The notes below the pieces were generated by a model. It was not told where the DNA came from. It saw nothing but the letters and a program-made list of their open reading frames with translations, and ran no database searches. DNA of 25,516 nucleotides from positions 1 through 25,516 of the forward strand of contig JAKCCY010000030.1 of assembly GCA_021838765.1 (NCBI GenBank), written 5' to 3'. Both the position numbers and the translations under genes were made by a program. This DNA comes from Nitrospirota bacterium. Its GTDB lineage: Bacteria; Nitrospirota_A; Leptospirillia; Leptospirillales; Leptospirillaceae. Shown piece by piece: positions 7,838 to 16,638 of the stretch. Numbering within the stretch: the first letter of the stretch is position 1; every line of letters starts with the position of its first letter.

Positions 7838-8485
7838 ATGGAAATAATGGCCCTGAACTGGAAAAAAGCATTTCAATGGGGATTTATCGCCATACTTGCC
7901 ATTCTTATCGGCGCATCAGCCATTAATCGCCTTGCAGGACTCTTCTATTTAAAAGATCTCAAGACAGAAGACGCCATCTACCAATTCACAGAAAACAAAA
8001 AGTCATTCGATGGCATTACGATCCAGATGGATTTTGTTCGGGAGGGATCACCTTACTACAGCCCCGTAATGAGCGCAGACTACACAATTTTTGTTGTCTC
8101 AATTACGAACAAGGGAAAAAGCTTCATCGACTATCAACCAATGGACTTCTATCTTGAACTCCCCGGGAGCATGACATCCAGGCCATTTGACCGATCAGAA
8201 ATCAGTGAGGCACTCTCTTCAAGCCTGCTGGGAACAGCAATGGCACCAGGAACGATGGCGAGATTAAACAGAACCAGGAAAATGGTAGACCAAGTCTACC
8301 TTCCTCCTGCACGGATCTTCCCCAATTACTCAAGAGAAGGAATCGTTGCATTTCCGCTTATCAGAAGCAGGCCAGACTCATTTGATATCCGTCTGACCCA
8401 GCTTTCAATCAACGGAAAAGTCATCCCCCCCATCATTTTTCAGGTCAAGAAGTTCCCCAAGAAAAATCATCCCCTAAAAAGTTGA
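7838..8485 (+). CDS. Small membrane-anchored protein, function unknown
   Basis: Not confidently recognised. 215 aa with one hydrophobic segment at residues 13-29 (WGFIAILAILIGASAIN) after a short positive n-region, then a soluble, probably external domain rich in beta-strand-like stretches (DYTIFVVSITNKGKSFIDY, DFYLELPGS, DSFDIRLTQLSING). This layout, an N-terminal anchor with a beta-sandwich-like domain carrying an 'ITNKG' strand, recalls DUF2393/DUF4352-like periplasmic domains, but I would not name it so. The start is uncertain: ATGs occur at 7838 and 7847, neither with a strong Shine-Dalgarno. It is the only plus-strand gene in the first 20 kb, divergent from the lipoprotein at 7756 and converging on clpX with a 1-nt gap. 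Confidence 0.75.
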   Translation: MEIMALNWKKAFQWGFIAILAILIGASAINRLAGLFYLKDLKTEDAIYQFTENKKSFDGITIQMDFVREGSPYYSPVMSADYTIFVVSITNKGKSFIDYQPMDFYLELPGSMTSRPFDRSEISEALSSSLLGTAMAPGTMARLNRTRKMVDQVYLPPARIFPNYSREGIVAFPLIRSRPDSFDIRLTQLSINGKVIPPIIFQVKKFPKKNHPLKS

Positions 8486-8486
8486 C

Positions 8487-9770
8487 TCAGGCGCTCATGG
8501 CTCCAGGAGCAGCTTTTTTCGGAGAGTCATCCCTGACAATCTTTGGCAACGCACCAGCATTTATTGTTTCTTCAGAAATAATAACCTCCCGGACATTCGA
8601 CACAGAAGGAATGTCGTACATAAGATCAAGCATGACTTCTTCAAGTATCGAGCGCAACCCACGGGCTCCAGTCTTCTGGACAAAGGCCTTGTGGGCAATT
8701 GCCTTAAGAGCCGCCTCACTGAATGTCAACTGAACATGTTCGATTGAAAAAAGCTTCTCAAACTGCTTGATGAGCGCATTTTTAGGCTCTGTCAATATTC
8801 GCAGGAATGCTTCTTCATCCAGATCCTCAAGAACGGCCATGACAGGGAATCTGCCAACAAACTCAGGAATCAGACCATATTTCAGAAGGTCATCCGGACG
8901 AGATTTGACCAGAAGCTCCCCAACCTTCTTTCGATCCTCAACTGTCCTGATATCTGCGCCAAAACCAAGGTTTTTATTAGAAATTCTCTGCGAAACAATA
9001 TTATCCAATCCTATAAATGCACCGCCACAAATGAAGAGGATATTGGTCGTATCGACCTGAATAAACTCTTGGTGGGGGTGCTTTCTTCCTCCCTGTGGAG
9101 GCACATTTGCAACGGTCCCCTCAACCAGCTTAAGCAAAGCCTGCTGAACACCTTCTCCGGAAACATCCCGTGTAATGGAGGGATTTTCTGACTTTCGGGA
9201 GATTTTATCGATTTCATCGATATAGATAATGCCTTTCTCCGCCTTTTCAACATCATAGTCTGCCGACTGCAAAAGTTTGAGGATGATATTTTCAACATCT
9301 TCTCCGACATAGCCAGCTTCAGTCAGAGTCGTTGCATCCGCAATCGCAAAGGGGACATCCAGGATTCTCGCCAATGTCTGAGCCAGAAGTGTTTTCCCTG
9401 TGCCGGTCGGGCCAATCATCAGAATATTGCCCTTCTGGAGCTCAACATCATCAGAACTCTGATTGGCAGCAATGCGTTTATAATGATTGTAAACTGCGAC
9501 AGAAAGGACTTTCTTCGCCCTCTCCTGGCCAACAACATACTGGTCAAGAATCCGGTTGATCTCGACAGGCTTCAGGAGCGCTGCTCCAGATGGCTCTTTT
9601 TCCTCTTCCCACGTCTCGGACATGATTGAGGAGCATTGATCAATACACTCATCACAAATGAAGACGCCAGGACCGGAAACCATCTTCCGGACATCTTCCC
9701 TTGGCTTTCCACAAAAAGAGCATGACACCCCGCTCCCATCCGACTTGTCTTTTTTTTCCTTACCAGCCAT
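8487..9770 (-). CDS. clpX: ATP-dependent protease ATPase subunit ClpX
   Basis: AAA+ unfoldase that recognises tagged substrates and feeds them to ClpP. Seen in order over 427 aa: an N-terminal C4 zinc-binding domain (Cys17, 20, 39, 42); Walker A GPTGTGKT at 120-127; pore-1 loop GYVG at 153-156; Walker B IIYIDE at 181-186; the RKH pore loop at 229-231; the ClpP-docking loop as LGF at 268-270 (IGF in E. coli); and the sensor-2 motif GARGLR with Arg370. The start is unambiguous: GGAGGTGAT lies 6 nt before the ATG. clpP ends about 30 nt upstream on the same strand, giving the classical tig-clpP-clpX order. The C-terminus is a short Lys/Ala/Pro-rich tail. Confidence 0.98.
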   Translation of the reverse strand: MAGKEKKDKSDGSGVSCSFCGKPREDVRKMVSGPGVFICDECIDQCSSIMSETWEEEKEPSGAALLKPVEINRILDQYVVGQERAKKVLSVAVYNHYKRIAANQSSDDVELQKGNILMIGPTGTGKTLLAQTLARILDVPFAIADATTLTEAGYVGEDVENIILKLLQSADYDVEKAEKGIIYIDEIDKISRKSENPSITRDVSGEGVQQALLKLVEGTVANVPPQGGRKHPHQEFIQVDTTNILFICGGAFIGLDNIVSQRISNKNLGFGADIRTVEDRKKVGELLVKSRPDDLLKYGLIPEFVGRFPVMAVLEDLDEEAFLRILTEPKNALIKQFEKLFSIEHVQLTFSEAALKAIAHKAFVQKTGARGLRSILEEVMLDLMYDIPSVSNVREVIISEETINAGALPKIVRDDSPKKAAPGAMSA

Positions 9771-9775
9771 TTAGA

Positions 9776-9784
9776 ATCACCTCC
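9776..9784 (-). promoter_or_regulatory. Near-perfect Shine-Dalgarno of clpX
   Basis: The minus-strand sequence GGAGGTGAT is complementary over nine bases to the usual 16S rRNA 3' tail and stands 6 nt upstream of the clpX ATG. It fixes the clpX start and predicts strong translation initiation independent of clpP. Confidence 0.85.
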
Positions 9785-9799
9785 GATAAAATGAGACCA

Positions 9800-10402
9800 T
9801 TAGACAGAAGGAGTCTCTGATAACCCATGCGAGCTCATGACTTTATCCACCAAACCGTATTCCTTTGACTCATCTGCTGACAAAAAGTAGTCTCTCTCCG
9901 TATCCTGTTCGATTCTCTGCAGACTTTGTCCGGTATGATGGGAAAGCAATTCATTCAAGTGAGATTTCATTTTAAGAATCTCTTTGGCATGAATTGCAAT
10001 ATCTGTTGCCTGTCCCTGGAATCCACCCAGCGGTTGATGAATCATGACTCTGGCATTGGGAAGCGCGAAACGTTTTCCCTTTGCTCCTGCTGCAAGAAGA
10101 AATGCTCCCATACTGGCTGCTTGACCAACACATATCGTTGATACATCAGGCTTGATGTACTGCATTGTGTCATAGATCGCAAAACCTGCGGTTACAACAC
10201 CACCAGGAGAGTTGATGTAAATATTGATATCCTTTGATGCATCCTCCGACTCCAGAAAGAGCAGCTGGGCGATTACAAGATTTGCAACATTGTCATCAAT
10301 AGGAGTTCCCAAAAAAATGATCCGCTCCTTCAAAAGCCTCGAATAAATATCATAGGAACGCTCTCCGCGACTGGTGTGTTCTACGACCATCGGTATCAAC
10401 AT
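9800..10402 (-). CDS. clpP: ATP-dependent Clp protease proteolytic subunit
   Basis: Serine protease that assembles as a tetradecamer and degrades proteins unfolded by ClpX. The 200-aa product carries the full catalytic triad: Ser97 in GQAASMGAF, His122 in ARVMIHQP and Asp171 in RDYFLSADE, the same numbering as mature E. coli ClpP. INSPGG (63-68) forms the oxyanion-hole strand. A longer frame opens upstream to 10612, but the first part of that extension is antisense-like to the trigger-factor tail and not family-like. The ATG at 10402 gives the normal N-terminus [19 protein letters not shown] and has GAGGTG about 7 nt upstream. It sits 67 nt after tig and about 30 nt before clpX. Confidence 0.97.
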   Translation of the reverse strand: MLIPMVVEHTSRGERSYDIYSRLLKERIIFLGTPIDDNVANLVIAQLLFLESEDASKDINIYINSPGGVVTAGFAIYDTMQYIKPDVSTICVGQAASMGAFLLAAGAKGKRFALPNARVMIHQPLGGFQGQATDIAIHAKEILKMKSHLNELLSHHTGQSLQRIEQDTERDYFLSADESKEYGLVDKVMSSHGLSETPSV

Positions 10403-10469
10403 AAAGGGCACCTCTTCTAGTCTTGTTTGAGCGTTTTTGCTCGTTTGCCTGAAACGGTAAAACCTGTTG

Positions 10470-11840
10470 TCAGTGATTATGTCCTGCATGATCATGATCG
10501 TGATCATGCTCCTCAGAATTCGCCACGGGAGGAGAAGCTGGAATCCCAAATTTGGAAAAACCAACCCGATCAAAATATCCATCCTGGCCAAAAAACAATT
10601 CACTACCACCAAAGGTTGCCCGTCTCAACATAACCTCTTCCATCTTCACTCGACGGGCTTTTTCCAATGCCTGGTCTGCAGCCTGGCGATTGATCTCTCT
10701 TCCCATTTTTTCACCCTTGGCACTCAGAATCTGCTGATACTCCCGACTGACAACATCGTAATCCGGATGAATCTGCTCGGAAAAAACAAGCTCATCAAGT
10801 ATCATCCTCCATAGCAACAGCTGTTTCAGGTCTTCTTTTTCAGACTCTGAAAGCTTGCCACCAATTTCCTGCATTTCATATGCGATCCTTTTCTCCGGAA
10901 CGGCAATCCCCCAGGAAGAGATGACCTCTTTACGCAATTCCCGAATCTTGCGGTCAATCATCGCAACCACTTTACGCGCCAATACCGTCTTCTTGATATC
11001 GGCCAGAACATCTTCTTCCTTCACAGCATTCTCTTCGGAACCTGACTGCATTCTGGAAACAAGTTGTTCCATTGTCAGAGGGATACGTCTCTGGATTTCA
11101 AGAATTGTCAGTGTGGCCGGAAGTCTCTCCACGCGAGATCCCCTGGCAAAAGCCGGGTCAGAGATGGAAAGAGGAATGATGGCTTCAAAGGTTTCTCCAT
11201 TGGAACGACCAGTCAATGCCCGATTCAGCTCCTCCGGAATATTTTCTCCCTCTACTTCGACAACCTGCTCGGCAGATAAAGGAGCTCCGCTCACCGGATG
11301 CGACGTTTTCATCGAAATTTTCACAAAATCTCCCGCAGCAACCGTTGTATCGGATGGAAGATTTTGGTCAAACTCCGATGACAGGATCTGGCATAAGCGG
11401 GAAAGCTCAGCATTGACCTCAGGATCCGAGACGTCCAGGCTCTCTTCCGGGGACAGGACAACTCCATAGGGGGAGACATTTTCCGGAAGAGTGAAAACCT
11501 CAATCTCTCCGGTCAGGAGCAACCCCTCTTTCTCTGCCTTCGAGTCAAGAACGACCTGATCTGGAGAAAGATGGACAATCGTTCCCTTGACAGCTGTCAG
11601 GAGCTCATCCATCGCATTGCGGTGCAGCTCATCAAGGACATCAGAGTGGATCGAGCGCAGGATATCCCTGTTGCGCCGGACTATGGACTCCGGAACATGG
11701 CCGGGCCTGTAACCGGGGACCTTCAGCTGACCATTAACCCGACGGATACTGTCACTGACCTTTTTGGTAACATCCTCTCCGGGAATATTGACTTTGTATC
11801 GTCTTAGAACACCTGAACCACTCTCAACATCAACCTGCAT
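10470..11840 (-). CDS. tig: Trigger factor with C-terminal His/Asp-rich tail
   Basis: Ribosome-associated chaperone that shields nascent chains at the exit tunnel. 456 aa: the N-terminal ribosome-docking domain has signature loop GYRPGHVP at about 43-50 (GFRKGKVP in E. coli, so the docking Lys is His here); a middle FKBP-like PPIase region spans about 165-250 and looks divergent; the C-terminal helical arms follow. Odd: the last 12 residues are [12 protein letters not shown], a metal-binding type of tail more usual in SlyD-type chaperones. The ATG at 11840 has AAGGGA 10 nt upstream; the longer frame to 11906 begins inside the leader and is not family-like. It heads the tig-clpP-clpX operon below a TATAAT promoter. 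Confidence 0.95.
   Translation of the reverse strand: MQVDVESGSGVLRRYKVNIPGEDVTKKVSDSIRRVNGQLKVPGYRPGHVPESIVRRNRDILRSIHSDVLDELHRNAMDELLTAVKGTIVHLSPDQVVLDSKAEKEGLLLTGEIEVFTLPENVSPYGVVLSPEESLDVSDPEVNAELSRLCQILSSEFDQNLPSDTTVAAGDFVKISMKTSHPVSGAPLSAEQVVEVEGENIPEELNRALTGRSNGETFEAIIPLSISDPAFARGSRVERLPATLTILEIQRRIPLTMEQLVSRMQSGSEENAVKEEDVLADIKKTVLARKVVAMIDRKIRELRKEVISSWGIAVPEKRIAYEMQEIGGKLSESEKEDLKQLLLWRMILDELVFSEQIHPDYDVVSREYQQILSAKGEKMGREINRQAADQALEKARRVKMEEVMLRRATFGGSELFFGQDGYFDRVGFSKFGIPASPPVANSEEHDHDHDHAGHNH
10486..10509. repeat. Inverted repeat encoding the trigger-factor His/Asp tail
   Basis: Two perfect 9-bp arms, GCATGATCA and TGATCATGC, flank a 6-nt centre. The repeat lies in the codons for the HDHDHDH tail of tig, 16 nt inside the stop. 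It arises from alternating CAT and GAT codons, so it may be a by-product of the coding sequence, but it could form a hairpin near the tig-clpP junction. Confidence 0.7.
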
Positions 11841-11926
11841 CAAATTCAAATCCCTTCTTCTGTTGTATCGTAAAAAGCATGAGACACTTGCCCCCTCTGG
11901 CACCAAAAATAAAAACTCATTTTTTG

Positions 11927-11955
11927 ATTATAAACAAGATCAGCCACAAGAGAAA
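11927..11955 (-). promoter_or_regulatory. Candidate sigma70-type promoter for tig-clpP-clpX
   Basis: A perfect TATAAT lies at 11927-11932 on the minus strand, in the 176-nt gap between the monooxygenase gene and tig. The -35 position at 17-nt spacing reads TTTCTC (11950-11955), a weak match. Transcription would begin near 11920, giving a leader of about 80 nt before the tig ATG. No CIRCE inverted repeat or clear heat-shock promoter was seen here. Confidence 0.5.
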
Positions 11956-12016
11956 GTGCCGGAGCATTTCGAATGGGTTGCATGACAAGAACCGATGGCA
12001 AACAGGACAATCAGGA

Positions 12017-13348
12017 TTACGTCCAGTCTCCAAGAATGATTACCAGACAAATCGAGGCAAAAAGGCCTTTCAAAAAAGCTCTGGCTCGGTCGAGCAAAGA
12101 TAGCGGAAGAAAATCTTCTCCCGAAATTGTCCGGACAATTTTCCTGTTCATTGAAGGCGTTTTGGATATCCCCCGGAAAACACGCTCACGTCCCCAAACA
12201 ATAAGTGGGTTGTCAGAGTTCCAGACAAGACACATTTCGTCTGCAAGATGGTGTAGGCATTCTGTCCTTTCAATCCTGATAGTCTCAAATCGCCGCAACT
12301 CCTCGGCGAGAGATGTTGTCGAACCAGAAAAAGCTGCTTCCAGATGGACTGAAAGCAATCTCCCATCTTCCATCGCCTGATTTCTCCCTTGCGCAACATG
12401 AGGGTTGGTTGCATGAGCGGCATCCCCGATAACGACCGCACGATCCTTTACCCAGTGTTTAAGGTCAACTTTCTGGATAACCCACTCTTTCAAGGCGGAT
12501 ACACCAGGAAAACCGGCCTCAACCAGAACATCGCCCATTCCAGGGATACACTGGCTGATTCTAGCAAGGAAGTCGACGTCTCCCCTCGAAATAAATTCAT
12601 CAAACTTTCGATCCTTGAGCATGTATAAAAAAAAGCGCTTGCGTGGAGCAGTTGAAAATAAAAAGAAAATCTCCCCTGGTCCCAAATAATAACGCGCAGC
12701 AGGATCACCTGCCGCAGAATCAGGAGAGACGCCATCCGGAAGGTCAAATGACCAGGAAACATAAGAATCAGCATATTCCTTCACGGACCCGGGAAGACTC
12801 AGGTTCTTTCGTAAGCGGGAGTCTCTTCCATCATCACCGACAAGAACTTTTCCTCGAATGGTTTTCAGTCCTTCACGACTCTCGATCATGACATCAATAC
12901 CATTTTCCCGGGATTCATGGGCCACGTAGCGCCCTCCAGGAAGCAAGGTGACAAAAGGGGAATTCTCCAGCATCCTCCACATCAGACGATCCTGCAAATA
13001 AGGTTCGATCGAAAGTGCCCATTCATAGGAGAGCCCCTTTCCCCTATAAGAAGAAACCATCATCGGCTTTCCATTGAAGTCAAAAAAGCAAAATTTGTCG
13101 TAACAGACATGCTCCTCGGACAAAAGAGCATCAAGAAGGCCCAGTTCCTCAAGAATTCGCAGACCCAGTGGCTGAATCAGCTCTCCCCTGCCAAGAGGAG
13201 CCAGTGATTCCCGAGGATCAACCAAAAAGACACGAAAACCACGCCTGGAAAGGAAACAGGACAGGGTCAGACCACCCGGACCAGCCCCGGCAACAATCAC
13301 ATCATATTCAGAATCTGACGACAAAGGATTCGTTACGGAAGAGATCAT
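12017..13348 (-). CDS. FAD-dependent monooxygenase, UbiH/PHBH-like
   Basis: 443-aa class A flavoprotein hydroxylase fold. Seen: N-terminal dinucleotide-binding GAGPGGL at 21-27 with a following acidic beta2 end (VDPRES), the DG motif GDDGRDSR at 171-178, and the GD motif VVIGDAAHATNPHVAQG at 305-321, which binds the FAD ribityl and pyrophosphate. The family covers ubiquinone hydroxylases, aromatic-ring hydroxylases and geranylgeranyl reductase-like enzymes; the substrate cannot be read from sequence. The last 25 residues are hydrophobic (FLKGLFASICLVIILG), which could anchor it to the membrane and fits a lipid-soluble or quinone-like substrate. GGAG lies 5 nt before the ATG. It follows the lipoprotein gene by 15 nt, so the two are likely co-transcribed. 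Confidence 0.85.
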   Translation of the reverse strand: MISSVTNPLSSDSEYDVIVAGAGPGGLTLSCFLSRRGFRVFLVDPRESLAPLGRGELIQPLGLRILEELGLLDALLSEEHVCYDKFCFFDFNGKPMMVSSYRGKGLSYEWALSIEPYLQDRLMWRMLENSPFVTLLPGGRYVAHESRENGIDVMIESREGLKTIRGKVLVGDDGRDSRLRKNLSLPGSVKEYADSYVSWSFDLPDGVSPDSAAGDPAARYYLGPGEIFFLFSTAPRKRFFLYMLKDRKFDEFISRGDVDFLARISQCIPGMGDVLVEAGFPGVSALKEWVIQKVDLKHWVKDRAVVIGDAAHATNPHVAQGRNQAMEDGRLLSVHLEAAFSGSTTSLAEELRRFETIRIERTECLHHLADEMCLVWNSDNPLIVWGRERVFRGISKTPSMNRKIVRTISGEDFLPLSLLDRARAFLKGLFASICLVIILGDWT

Positions 13349-13363
13349 CCTGTCTCCATTTCC

Positions 13364-15019
13364 CTATCGGTTGATAACCCAGGATACCAGAGCATTCCTG
13401 ATCGGAATCAACCGGCCCAGAAACGATGAAGCAATTGGATCATGGTATATCCGGACAGTTTGATCCATACTGCGCACGACCCGTCCAACCATTCTGTCGA
13501 CGGCATCCCTTTCTGCATCCTTTCCGGAAAAACCAAAACCACGGGTTGCCATGGTCCTGCCCCATCGAACAACTCCGTTTTGATCAACAAGACGTGCCCG
13601 AAACAACAGTGACTCGGAATAGAGGGTTGCCCCGCCAACGCTTTTCCTGTTCACTGAAATTACCCTGATCGATCCAGAATAACGATTCCTCCCCCCAGAC
13701 TGAATAAGGAAACCCTTCGACTTAAGCATCTCAACAAGTTTTTTGAGAAATACCGAGTCGAGTTTGGGATCAACCGCAATCTTGAGAGAGAACCCATGGA
13801 GCTCCCTTCGGTGATAAAAAGAGACGGGGAGACAAGAGGTCAATCCACGAAAAACCTTAGGCATTGGATGGCCCCTTTCAGGAAAGGGGCGGACACAGAT
13901 CTTTCCCTGGTGCCGGAGAATCAGGATTTTTTTCAATGTGCAGTTGGCAATTCCTCCCGAATCGGTCATTCCACACTTCTTGTCGATCCAGGGGGATCTC
14001 CTGATTTTTTCCAGCAATGCCAGGTCAGCACTTAAAAAGAGACCCTGGTATGGCCACACAACCTCCTTTTCAGTAAAACCGGATGGAGGAAAAAGGAAAA
14101 GGAATGGAAAATCAGGAAACTGTCGGGCGGGATCAAGGAAGAGATCGAGGGAAACACCTTTCACAAGGAAAACGTTTCCATGCATTCGGAAAAACAATTT
14201 CCATCGATAAGGAACTTTTATAAATTTTCCAACAGGAACAATGAAAGATGAGTGGGGAATCTTGTATGGAGACAGCGTGAGCGAACGTCTTATTGTCCAA
14301 ATTTCCCCGAAGGTTTTTTGATCAAGTCGCTCAAGCGCGTCTCGTTCAGCTGATGGCAACCGCGTCTGAGAGTGAAAAAGAGACGAGGAAGATTGATTCC
14401 TTTCAAGACCCAATATTGCCGGCAAGGCTTCGCCCACTGAAAGCTGATGATCAATCATCCGGTCACGAAGCAGCATTTTTTTTAGTCGGTCTTCATCCTG
14501 TTTGAGAAAAGATTCCATTAACATTCCCAGAAGAGGCCTTTCAACCGAGACAAGAACCCATGCCTCACGCCTTTCAGGATGGCTTACCCTTTGAACGAAC
14601 CAGGCGTCACAAACCGTTGGCGAAAGGGGTTGCCTGCATTTCTCCAGGGAAAAAACGGATTTCGATGACCACGATGACTGCCCTGACCATCTGGCTTCGT
14701 AAGCATGCCTCTCTTCCGGAAGGACCCTGACACCCTTATGGGCAAACCATTCCCATATCTTTCCATAAGCGGCAATTTGTGCCTTCATAAAAGCCGCTTT
14801 TTTTGACTGACCGGAAAATCCTTTAGCAACAAAAAAAAGAAGACCGGGTGATGTCTCTATTTGATGGGAAACCCATACCGGAGTCCGGGGGGAGGACTGC
14901 CATATAACTCCTCCGTTTTTATCATCAGGAAAACTTGCACACCCGGAAAGGAACGTCCATGTCAGACAGAAAGTGAAAAGGATAACAAGTTTTATGGATC
15001 TCAGAAAAACAATCGTCAT
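13364..15019 (-). CDS. Putative lipoprotein (LPP20-like), function unknown
   Basis: 551 aa, not assigned to a named family. Residues 8-26 are a hydrophobic signal (IKLVILFTFCLTWTFLSG) ending in lipobox LSGC with Cys27, so it is predicted to be an acylated lipoprotein. Residues after the signal (PGLLFFVAKGFSGQSKKAAF, then MKAQIAAYGKIWEWFA) resemble the LPP20/FlgT-type pattern in which a 'GxA' strand precedes a helix. A second such segment may occur near the C-terminus (VVRWGRTMATRGFGFSGKDA, then ERDAVDRMVGRV). The middle is unassigned. The start at 15019 was chosen to give a normal-length signal peptide; an in-frame ATG at 15058 would overlap zwf. Neither has a clear Shine-Dalgarno, so coupling to zwf, 10 nt upstream, is likely. 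Confidence 0.72.
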   Translation of the reverse strand: MTIVFLRSIKLVILFTFCLTWTFLSGCASFPDDKNGGVIWQSSPRTPVWVSHQIETSPGLLFFVAKGFSGQSKKAAFMKAQIAAYGKIWEWFAHKGVRVLPEERHAYEARWSGQSSWSSKSVFSLEKCRQPLSPTVCDAWFVQRVSHPERREAWVLVSVERPLLGMLMESFLKQDEDRLKKMLLRDRMIDHQLSVGEALPAILGLERNQSSSSLFHSQTRLPSAERDALERLDQKTFGEIWTIRRSLTLSPYKIPHSSFIVPVGKFIKVPYRWKLFFRMHGNVFLVKGVSLDLFLDPARQFPDFPFLFLFPPSGFTEKEVVWPYQGLFLSADLALLEKIRRSPWIDKKCGMTDSGGIANCTLKKILILRHQGKICVRPFPERGHPMPKVFRGLTSCLPVSFYHRRELHGFSLKIAVDPKLDSVFLKKLVEMLKSKGFLIQSGGRNRYSGSIRVISVNRKSVGGATLYSESLLFRARLVDQNGVVRWGRTMATRGFGFSGKDAERDAVDRMVGRVVRSMDQTVRIYHDPIASSFLGRLIPIRNALVSWVINR

Positions 15020-15029
15020 AGAAGTCTTT

Positions 15030-16541
15030 TCAGGAAAGATCAACGGAAAAAAAATCATCTACTTCAAAAGGACCGTCCGAACCGGCGGGATAAAACATCG
15101 GATCGCGCTTCAATGAAAGAAATGGCTCCATGAACATCCAGGCTTTTTCCACTTCGTCGTTTCTGGCGAACAAGGTCGCATCACCCTTCATGACATCATA
15201 GATCAAACGAGAGTAGGCTTCCGGTGGATCTTCCGGATAAATCTGGCTATAGGCAAACGCCAAATCCGCCTGGTCAATCCGTAACGGTGATCCAGGTCTC
15301 TTGATTCCGAAGCGCAGGGATATACCCTCATTCGGCTGGATCGACAGGGTCAGGACATTCTCGGTATCATCGTGGCATCCGGCCAGTCGGAAGAGTGCAA
15401 CGGGAGGCTTCCTGTAATGAAGCACGATTTCCGTAGCCTTTCGGCTCATTCGCTTTCCTGCCACGAGATGAAAGGGGACCCCTGCCCACCTCATATTCTG
15501 TATCTCAAGCTTCATCGCGGCATAGGTCTCAACAACCGAAAGTGGGTCAACCCCCTTTTCCTGGCGATATCCCATAACCGGGTCACCAAGAACCCCTCCT
15601 TCAGAATATTGACCAAACAAGACGGACTCGGAAGGTTTCTGACTACGCCACGGAACAAGGGCCCTCAAAACCTTGACTTTTTCATCTCTGATGCTGTCAG
15701 CGTCAAAGGAAACAGGAGGCTCCATCGCAGTCAGCGTCAACAACTGGAACAGATGGTTCTGGACCATATCCCTCAGGATTCCTGATTCCTCAAAATAAGC
15801 GCCTCTACCCTCTATTCCAATCGTCTCGAAGACCCTGATCTCGACACAACTGATAATCTCCCGGCTCCACAGAGCACCAAAAACGGGATTCGCCAATCGA
15901 AGGATCAAGATGTTCTGGACGGTTTCTTTTCCAAGATAATGATCTATGCGATGGACTTCCGACTCACGAAACACCTTGAGGACTGCAACATTGAGTGCTT
16001 TCGCAGAAACAAGATCATGGCCAAAAGGCTTTTCCACGACCAGTCTTCTGAATCCCGCCTTGGGAAAAGAGTCCAGTCGAGGACGGATACGGCCAATCTG
16101 TTCAACGATTGGAATAAAAAAACTCGGCGGAGTAGCCAGATAAAACAGGATATTACCATTGGTCGCCTCTAAAAGCCCCGGGTCCGTGAGGTATTCAGCC
16201 AAATGGTCAAAGTCTTCGGACTTTTCAAAAGACAATGGGAAGTAATGGATCCTTTCAAGAAAATCCCTCAGATCATCCGGCTCATCTTTTTCATCTTCAG
16301 GCAAATGTCTTGAAAAGGCCCGGATACCATCGACCGCTTCCTTCCGGAACATCTGTGTTGTTTTTTCTTTCCTCGCAATACCAATAATTTTTGTTTTTGG
16401 ATGAAGATCCCCCTTGCGGTGAAGTTCATACAGGGCTGGCAACAGCTTTCTATGAGTCAGATCCCCTGATGCGCCAAAAACAAGAAAAAGAAGGGGTGGT
16501 GGAGAATGAGGTCCATCCCCCCTGGATTCGATGTCCCTCAA
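15030..16541 (-). CDS. zwf: Glucose-6-phosphate 1-dehydrogenase
   Basis: Oxidises glucose 6-phosphate to 6-phosphogluconolactone with NADP+ (or NAD+), the entry to the oxidative pentose-phosphate route. Of 503 aa: nucleotide-binding GASGDLTHRKLLPALY near 23-38, EKPFG at 170-174 and the active-site signature RIDHYLGKE at 198-206 with the conserved His201 region. The longest frame begins TTG at 16559, but that codon precedes the Shine-Dalgarno. The TTG at 16541 has GGGGGAGG ending 8 nt upstream and gives a normal length. Upstream is a 97-nt gap after tkt holding a 15-bp palindrome. It acts with pgl, glk and tkt in the same cluster; no 6-phosphogluconate dehydrogenase is in view. Confidence 0.97.
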   Translation of the reverse strand: MRDIESRGDGPHSPPPLLFLVFGASGDLTHRKLLPALYELHRKGDLHPKTKIIGIARKEKTTQMFRKEAVDGIRAFSRHLPEDEKDEPDDLRDFLERIHYFPLSFEKSEDFDHLAEYLTDPGLLEATNGNILFYLATPPSFFIPIVEQIGRIRPRLDSFPKAGFRRLVVEKPFGHDLVSAKALNVAVLKVFRESEVHRIDHYLGKETVQNILILRLANPVFGALWSREIISCVEIRVFETIGIEGRGAYFEESGILRDMVQNHLFQLLTLTAMEPPVSFDADSIRDEKVKVLRALVPWRSQKPSESVLFGQYSEGGVLGDPVMGYRQEKGVDPLSVVETYAAMKLEIQNMRWAGVPFHLVAGKRMSRKATEIVLHYRKPPVALFRLAGCHDDTENVLTLSIQPNEGISLRFGIKRPGSPLRIDQADLAFAYSQIYPEDPPEAYSRLIYDVMKGDATLFARNDEVEKAWMFMEPFLSLKRDPMFYPAGSDGPFEVDDFFSVDLS

Positions 16542-16567
16542 GACCAAAACCTCCCCCAAGAAATTTT

Positions 16568-16582
16568 GTTATTCCGAATAAC
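16568..16582. repeat. 15-bp palindrome upstream of zwf
   Basis: GTTATTCCGAATAAC has perfect 7-bp arms around a single central base. It lies 27 to 41 nt upstream of the chosen zwf start, in the tkt-zwf gap. It could be an operator for zwf or a small leader hairpin; no run of T follows on the minus strand, so it is unlikely to be a terminator. Confidence 0.55.
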
Positions 16583-16638
16583 GTCGGACTGAGACAGACA
16601 ATATTGCCGGTAGAACAGAAACTATGAGCAGCATTCTC

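Noticed and set aside
8497..8519. Possible terminator for the plus-strand gene ending at 8485 (short GCTC/GAGC stem then six T)
   Set aside because: The stem is only 4 bp with a 3-nt loop and lies in the clpX C-terminal codons; too weak to claim.
10403..10612. 70-residue N-terminal extension of clpP
   Set aside because: It overlaps the tig 3' end, is unlike any ClpP leader, and the ATG at 10402 has a good Shine-Dalgarno and the family N-terminus.
10855..11469. Plus-strand 204-aa Ser-rich open frame inside tig
   Set aside because: Antisense shadow with Ser/Arg-rich composition typical of a reversed coding strand.
11841..12016. CIRCE or other heat-shock operator upstream of tig
   Set aside because: Read through on both strands; no TTAGCACTC-N9-GAGTGCTAA-like repeat found.
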